From contig CAMKFY010000003.1 of NCBI GenBank assembly GCA_946411985.1, positions 1 through 32,288 of the forward strand: a DNA stretch of 32,288 nt, given 5' to 3'. Origin of the DNA: an uncultured Clostridiaceae bacterium. Lineage in GTDB: Bacteria; Bacillota; Clostridia; Oscillospirales; Ruminococcaceae. Position numbers and translations under genes: made by a program. The notes under the pieces were generated by a model. That model was not told the DNA's origin. It ran no database searches and worked only from the letters and a program-made list of their open reading frames with translations. Of this stretch, positions 26,934 to 32,288 are shown in pieces; the first letter of the stretch is position 1; every line of letters begins with the position of its first letter.

Positions 26934-29333
26934 ATGGTAGAACAAAACAACCAAAAAATGTTTCCTTTATTGCCTTTAAGAGGAGTTGTTGTTTTTCCAA
27001 AAGGTGTAGTAAATATAGATATATTCAGGAAAAAATCTATAGATTCTATTAAAGAAGCAATAAAAAATGATAAGAAAATTTTTTTGGTGGCTCAGAATGT
27101 TTTGAAAATGTCTGATTTAGAAAAATCAGATTTGTATAATGTGGGGACAGTTTGTGAAATAAAACAGTTTCATAGGGTTTCAGATAATGACTATAAGCTT
27201 TTGGTTCATGGGAAATATAAGGCTAAAATTGTTGAGTTTTTTCAAGATGATAGGTTTATGTTTTCCAAAATATCTCGTGTTGTGGAGAAATTGGCTATTA
27301 AACGTGATGAGAGGTATTATGCTACTTTAAGAGCTATTAAAAGAAAATTTTCTTCATATTGCTCTGTTGTTTCTAGTGTGTCTAAAGATTTTCTGAGCTT
27401 AGTAGAGTCTGAGCAAAACCCAGTTAAGCTATTTACAGCGCTAGTTGGGTTTATGCCGTTTAAATTTTCTGTTAAGCAAGATATGTTAGAGGAAAATGTT
27501 TTTGAAAAAAAGCTGCAGATGTTGTTAAAAATTTTGGCAAATGAGGTTGCAATAACAAAGATTGAAAAGAGTATGTTAGAAAAAATTGAAAACAGAATGG
27601 AGAAAAACCAAAAGAATTATTTTTTAAAAGAGCAGGTTAAGGCTATTCAAGAAGAGCTTGGCGAAGGTGAGCAGAGCTCAAATTGCGAAAGCATATCTTA
27701 CATGAATAAGATAGGCAATGTTAAAAATATGCCTATGCAAACTAGAGAAAAATTGTTTGAAGAGGCTAAACAGTTAGATAGGATGTCTGAGCTTTCTCAT
27801 GAAGCCTACGTTATAACAAATTATTTAGACACCGTGTTAAAATTGCCGTGGGATAGCAAAACAAAGGAAACCATTAACCTAAATAAAGCTAGTAAAGTTT
27901 TAGATAGGAGGCATTTTGGTTTAAAAAAGGTTAAAGAAGTAATATTGGAAAATTTGGCTGTTCGAAATTTTAACCCAGATATTAAAGGGCAGATATTGTG
28001 TTTGGTTGGCCCTCCTGGTGTGGGCAAAACTTCTATAGCAAAATCTATAGCTGAGGCCATAGGCAGGAAGTTTGTTAGCATATCGCTTGGCGGCATAAAC
28101 GATGAATCTGATATAAGAGGGCATAAAAAAACTTACGTTGGAGCTATGCCTGGGCGAATAATAAGCGGCATCATAAAATCTAAATATAAAAACCCATTGA
28201 TTTTGTTAGACGAAATAGATAAAATGAGTGAGAGCTATAAAGGAGACCCTTCTTCTGCTTTGCTCGAAGTTTTAGATTCTGAGCAGAATAATGAATTTGT
28301 AGACCATTACATTGAAGTGCCGTTTGATGTGTCTGATTGTTTTTTTATTGCTACTGCAAATTCTACTTCTTCCATTCCCGAGCCACTTCTTAACAGAATG
28401 GAGGTTATAGATTTGTTAAGCTACACTTCTCAGGAAAAATTTCATATAGCGAAGGAACATTTGTGGCCGAAGCAAAAAGAATTTTGTGGTTTGGTAAATG
28501 AAAATGTTAAAATAACCGATAAAGCAATATATGAAATTATTGAAGGTTATACGAAAGAGGCCGGAGTTAGAAAGCTTGAGCAGCTGCTTTGCAGTTTGCT
28601 AAAAAAGGCCGCCAGGAAGCTTTTAGATGGCAAATGTGAGGCCATAAAGTTCACCGATAAAAATTTAGTGGAATATTTAGGTTGCAGAAAATATATAAAT
28701 GAGGTTATTTCCAAAACAGATGAGGTGGGGCTTGTTAATGGCCTGGCGTGGACTAGTGTTGGCGGTGAGCTTATGCAAATTGAGGCTGGCATAATGGAAG
28801 GCAAAGGCACTGTGCAGTTAACAGGAAATTTGGGAGACGTAATGAAGGAGTCTGCCAGCACTGCTATTAGTTTTGTTCGCTCTGTGGCTTCAAAGTATAA
28901 TATATCTGCAGATTTTCATAAAAATAAAGATATTCATATTCATATTCCAGAAGGAGCTGTGCCAAAAGATGGGCCTTCTGCTGGGGTGGCTTTAGCTACT
29001 GTTTTGGTGTCTGCTCTTTCGAATAGGCCGGTTCGTAAAGATGTGGCAATGACAGGTGAAATAAGCTTAAGAGGCAGAGATTTGCCTATTGGTGGATTAA
29101 AAGAAAAGGCTATGGCGGCCTATAAATCTGGTATTACTACTGTGCTTATACCACAAGATAATTTGCAAGATTTAGAAGAGGTAGATGATATTGTAAAAAA
29201 TTGTGTTAAATTTATACCATGTAAAACTGCAAACCAAGTTTTAGAATATGCTTTAGCTCAAGATGTTTCTGGTGGCGAAGAAACTTTAAAATCTAGTAGT
29301 AAAAATTCTACAAAAAGTGCAAGGTCTATGTAA
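26934..29333 (+). CDS. lon: ATP-dependent protease La (Lon)
   Basis: Lon N-terminal domain, Walker A GPPGVGKTS, Walker B ILLDEIDKM, catalytic PKDGPSAGVALA and LPIGGLKEKAMAA. Confidence 0.97.
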   Translation: MVEQNNQKMFPLLPLRGVVVFPKGVVNIDIFRKKSIDSIKEAIKNDKKIFLVAQNVLKMSDLEKSDLYNVGTVCEIKQFHRVSDNDYKLLVHGKYKAKIVEFFQDDRFMFSKISRVVEKLAIKRDERYYATLRAIKRKFSSYCSVVSSVSKDFLSLVESEQNPVKLFTALVGFMPFKFSVKQDMLEENVFEKKLQMLLKILANEVAITKIEKSMLEKIENRMEKNQKNYFLKEQVKAIQEELGEGEQSSNCESISYMNKIGNVKNMPMQTREKLFEEAKQLDRMSELSHEAYVITNYLDTVLKLPWDSKTKETINLNKASKVLDRRHFGLKKVKEVILENLAVRNFNPDIKGQILCLVGPPGVGKTSIAKSIAEAIGRKFVSISLGGINDESDIRGHKKTYVGAMPGRIISGIIKSKYKNPLILLDEIDKMSESYKGDPSSALLEVLDSEQNNEFVDHYIEVPFDVSDCFFIATANSTSSIPEPLLNRMEVIDLLSYTSQEKFHIAKEHLWPKQKEFCGLVNENVKITDKAIYEIIEGYTKEAGVRKLEQLLCSLLKKAARKLLDGKCEAIKFTDKNLVEYLGCRKYINEVISKTDEVGLVNGLAWTSVGGELMQIEAGIMEGKGTVQLTGNLGDVMKESASTAISFVRSVASKYNISADFHKNKDIHIHIPEGAVPKDGPSAGVALATVLVSALSNRPVRKDVAMTGEISLRGRDLPIGGLKEKAMAAYKSGITTVLIPQDNLQDLEEVDDIVKNCVKFIPCKTANQVLEYALAQDVSGGEETLKSSSKNSTKSARSM

Positions 29334-29334
29334 T

Positions 29335-29919
29335 ATGAATTTTTCTAATGCATCGTTTTTAAAGTCTTGCTATTTAGAAAATCAGCTTTTCTTATCTAAC
29401 AAAAAGGAAGTAGTTTTTGTTGGCAGGTCTAACGTTGGCAAATCTTCTCTTATAAATAGGCTTTGTGGTAGGAAAAAATTAGCAAGGGTTAGTAATGTTC
29501 CAGGCAAAACAATATCTATAAATTTTTATAGTGTTGGAGGCATATATTTGGTAGATTTTCCAGGTTATGGTTTTGCTAAAATTGCTAAATGTAAGCGGAA
29601 GTTGTGGGATAATTTAGCGCAGGGTTATTTTTCTTCTAAGCGCAATATAGTTTTTTGCGTAGTTGTTATAGATTGCAGGCGAGGTTGTAAAGAATTAGAT
29701 TTTGATATGGTGCGATATTTAGTATATAACAAACTTTATTTTGTTGTGGTGCTTAGTAAGGCAGATAAACTAAAAAATAGCGAGTTGCAAGCTGTGTTTG
29801 AAGCCACTAAGAAAGATTTTTCATTTTTGAAAAATTTGCAGGTTATATTATTTTCTTCCAAAACCGGGCAGGGCGAAAACGAGTTAAGGCAGGTTATAGA
29901 GAGGGTTTGCGATGTTTAA
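29335..29919 (+). CDS. engB: Ribosome biogenesis GTP-binding protein EngB/YsxC
   Basis: VGRSNVGKSSLINRL, PGKTISINFY, VDFPGYGFAK, LSKADKL. Start follows the lon stop in TAATATG. Confidence 0.93.
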   Translation: MNFSNASFLKSCYLENQLFLSNKKEVVFVGRSNVGKSSLINRLCGRKKLARVSNVPGKTISINFYSVGGIYLVDFPGYGFAKIAKCKRKLWDNLAQGYFSSKRNIVFCVVVIDCRRGCKELDFDMVRYLVYNKLYFVVVLSKADKLKNSELQAVFEATKKDFSFLKNLQVILFSSKTGQGENELRQVIERVCDV

Positions 29920-29946
29920 AAGTTTAGTTTGAAAGGAATTTTTAAA

Positions 29947-31245
29947 ATGTTTGTTTGTGAAAATTTGAGTGTAAACAAAAAAGGGCATTTAACAATAGGC
30001 GGAGTAGACGCTATAGATATTGCTAATGAATATGGCACTCCTTTATATGTTATGGATATTTACGTGGTGCGTAAAAACTGCGAACGTTTAGCCAGTATTG
30101 TTAATAAATATTATGGCAATAACGCTCTTTTATGTTTTGCTAGCAAGTCTTTTTGTTGTAAAAAAATATATAACATAATGCAGCAAGAAAATATGGGAGT
30201 GGACACCGTTTCAATTGGCGAGATGTATACTGCTATTAAGGCTGGTTTTCCCAGCAAAAAGGTATATTTTCATGGGAATAGTAAAACGGAAGATGAGCTT
30301 GAATATGCTCTTGAAAATAAAATTGGCAGAGTGGTGGTGGATAATATAACGGAATTGAATTCCCTTAACTACATTGCAAAGAAAAAGGGTGTGGTGGCAG
30401 ATATTCTTTTAAGGCTAAAGCCTGGAGTAGATGCTCATGTTCATAAATATGTTACAACTGGGAGTGTAAATTCTAAGTTTGGTTTTGATATTGCAAATGG
30501 CGAGGCTATGGAAGCTGTTAAAAAGGCCATGGAGCTTGAAAATGTAAACCTTTTAGGAATTCATTGTCATATTGGTTCGCAAATATTTGAAGTTGAGCCG
30601 TTTTTGTTGGCTGCAGAAATTATGATGGATTTTATTAAAGATGTTAAAATTAAAACGCAAAATGAGCTTTTAGAGTTAAATTTGGGTGGCGGTTTTGGAG
30701 TAAGATATTTGCAAACAGATAAAAGTTTTGATATTGATTGTTGCATAAAGAGTGTTTGCGAGTTGGTTAAGAGCAAAGCTAGTGATTACGGTTTGAGCCT
30801 TCCTTTTTTAATATTTGAGCCTGGCAGGTATATAGTAGCTCAGGCGGGGGTTACGCTATATACTGTAGGGTGTAGAAAAGAAATAGATAAAGATATAAAA
30901 TATGTATCGGTTAATGGCGGTATGACAGATAACCCGCGCTATATACTTTATGGGTCTTTATACGAGGCTACTTTGGCTAATAAAGCATCTGAAGAAAAGT
31001 TGGAGAAGGTTTCTATTGCTGGTAAGTGTTGTGAAAGTGGAGATTTGTTGGGCGAAGGCGTTTTGTTGCAACGTGCTGAAAAAGGGGATATTTTGGCTAT
31101 GTTTGCAACAGGGGCTTATAATTACTCTATGTCTTCTAACTATAATAGAAATTTAATTCCTGCAGTTTTATTTATTGAAAATGGAAATTGTAGTTTAGCA
31201 GTGAAAAGGCAAACGCTAGAAGATTTAATAAGAAATGATGTTTGA
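29947..31245 (+). CDS. lysA: Diaminopimelate decarboxylase
   Basis: PLP site FASKSF, HCHIGSQI, LNLGGGFGV, EPGRYIVAQAG, GKCCESGD, GAYNYSMSSNYN. Confidence 0.95.
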   Translation: MFVCENLSVNKKGHLTIGGVDAIDIANEYGTPLYVMDIYVVRKNCERLASIVNKYYGNNALLCFASKSFCCKKIYNIMQQENMGVDTVSIGEMYTAIKAGFPSKKVYFHGNSKTEDELEYALENKIGRVVVDNITELNSLNYIAKKKGVVADILLRLKPGVDAHVHKYVTTGSVNSKFGFDIANGEAMEAVKKAMELENVNLLGIHCHIGSQIFEVEPFLLAAEIMMDFIKDVKIKTQNELLELNLGGGFGVRYLQTDKSFDIDCCIKSVCELVKSKASDYGLSLPFLIFEPGRYIVAQAGVTLYTVGCRKEIDKDIKYVSVNGGMTDNPRYILYGSLYEATLANKASEEKLEKVSIAGKCCESGDLLGEGVLLQRAEKGDILAMFATGAYNYSMSSNYNRNLIPAVLFIENGNCSLAVKRQTLEDLIRNDV

Positions 31246-31275
31246 GCAGAATAGAGAAATAAGGGATTTTGTTTT

Positions 31276-32265
31276 ATGGAAGGGCTTTGTTTATATAGTT
31301 ATGTTTCTAATAAAAATTTGTATTTGAAAAAGTGTAAAGAGATGTTGCTTCTAAGGTTTGGCGAAAAGCATCCCACATTTTACGTGCATTCATTTGGCTG
31401 CCAGGGAAATATTGCTGAAGGCGAAAAAATACAAGGTATATTGAGTGAATTAGGCTTTTCGAAAGCTTTTGATGTTAATTTTGCAGATATTGTAATATTA
31501 AACACTTGCGCAATAAGGGAAAAAGCAGAATGTAGAGTTTTTACTCATTTAGACAATTTAATAAATTTAAAAAAGGTGTGCACTAACAAAATCATTGGCA
31601 TTTGCGGTTGCATGGTTCAGCAGGAGCATATTAAGCAAAGAATAGAGGAGCGTTTTCCTGCCGTAGATTTGCTATTTGGCCCGCATGTTATTTATAAGCT
31701 GCCTGAGCTTTTATATTTTGCGCTATGCAATAAAAAAGGAATATATAGCAATATTTCTAATAAAGAGTCTGTGCAGGAAGGGTTGCCAACATTAAGAGGT
31801 AGCCATATAAAGGCTTTGGTGCCTATAATTTATGGTTGTAATAATTTTTGTAGCTATTGTATAGTGCCATATGTTAAAGGCAGAGAAAGGAGTAGGAGTT
31901 TTTCCGCTATAGTGGATGAAGTAAAGAAATTGGTGGAAAATGGCTATAAAGATATAACATTATTAGGGCAGAATGTTAATTCATATGGCAAAGATTTAAA
32001 CGTAAAAGATGGTTTTGCAAAGCTTTTATATGAGCTAAATAAAATAGACGGAAATTTTAGAATAAGGTTTATGACGTCTCACCCTAAAGATTTTTCGAAA
32101 AGTTTAATAGATGTTATTGCTAGTTGTAACAAAGTTTGTAGGCATTTCCACCTGCCAGTGCAGAGTGGGTGTGATAGAATTTTAAAAGCTATGAATAGAA
32201 AGTATACTGTAAATGAATATTTAAATATTCTATCATTTCCACCTGCCAGTGCAGAGTGGGTGTGA
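31276..32265 (+). CDS. miaB: tRNA-2-methylthio-N6-dimethylallyladenosine synthase MiaB, 3' end disrupted at the window edge
   Basis: FGCQGNIAEGEKIQGIL, radical-SAM CNNFCSYCIVPYVKGRERSR, HFHLPVQSGCDRILKAMNRKYT. After NEYLNI the frame runs into a repeat and stops. Confidence 0.88.
   Translation: MEGLCLYSYVSNKNLYLKKCKEMLLLRFGEKHPTFYVHSFGCQGNIAEGEKIQGILSELGFSKAFDVNFADIVILNTCAIREKAECRVFTHLDNLINLKKVCTNKIIGICGCMVQQEHIKQRIEERFPAVDLLFGPHVIYKLPELLYFALCNKKGIYSNISNKESVQEGLPTLRGSHIKALVPIIYGCNNFCSYCIVPYVKGRERSRSFSAIVDEVKKLVENGYKDITLLGQNVNSYGKDLNVKDGFAKLLYELNKIDGNFRIRFMTSHPKDFSKSLIDVIASCNKVCRHFHLPVQSGCDRILKAMNRKYTVNEYLNILSFPPASAEWV
32143..32197. repeat. 55-bp exact direct repeat, copy 1 (inside miaB)
   Basis: CATTTCCACCTGCCAGTGCAGAGTGGGTGTGATAGAATTTTAAAAGCTATGAATA, identical to 32234-32288. 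Confidence 0.97.
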
Positions 32266-32288
32266 TAGAATTTTAAAAGCTATGAATA
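32234..32288. repeat. 55-bp exact direct repeat, copy 2 (extreme end of the window)
   Basis: Same 55-mer, offset +91 bp; ends exactly at the last base of the window. Confidence 0.97.

Noticed and set aside
1-32288. CRISPR array, toxin-antitoxin, prophage, defence island or biosynthetic cluster
   Set aside because: Read-through found no regularly spaced repeats, no Cas or TA families, and no phage genes; the window is mostly housekeeping and sporulation genes.

Overview
Low-GC Clostridia-like chromosomal segment with standard stop usage. It encodes mostly housekeeping functions plus endospore genes. Left to right: glmU 5' part (-), tRNA-Leu(UAA) (-), pnp (-), radC, uvrB, uvrA, a spoIID-like gene (-), citrate synthase, an orphan polytopic membrane protein, a DacF-like D,D-carboxypeptidase, pgi, RNase P RNA (rnpB), pyrE (-), two orphan secreted-type proteins (-), spoIVA (-), a SPOCS/LysM spore protein (-), rubrerythrin, adhE, corA, a possible 51-aa ORF, lon, engB, lysA and a miaB broken at the window end. 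No CRISPR array, prophage or defence/secretion cluster was seen. The observations most worth a second look are: (1) a TnpB C-terminus/omegaRNA-like relic immediately upstream of uvrB; (2) a promoter-to-terminator unit with a possible alternative pairing upstream of corA; (3) two adjacent orphan secreted-protein genes whose signal peptides extend upstream to AUU/AUA rather than AUG, one of them also frameshifted; (4) matching sigma-E-like promoters in front of the sporulation genes; (5) a 55-bp exact repeat that disrupts miaB at the window edge and looks like an assembly artefact. All identifications come from reading the sequence; no database search was run.
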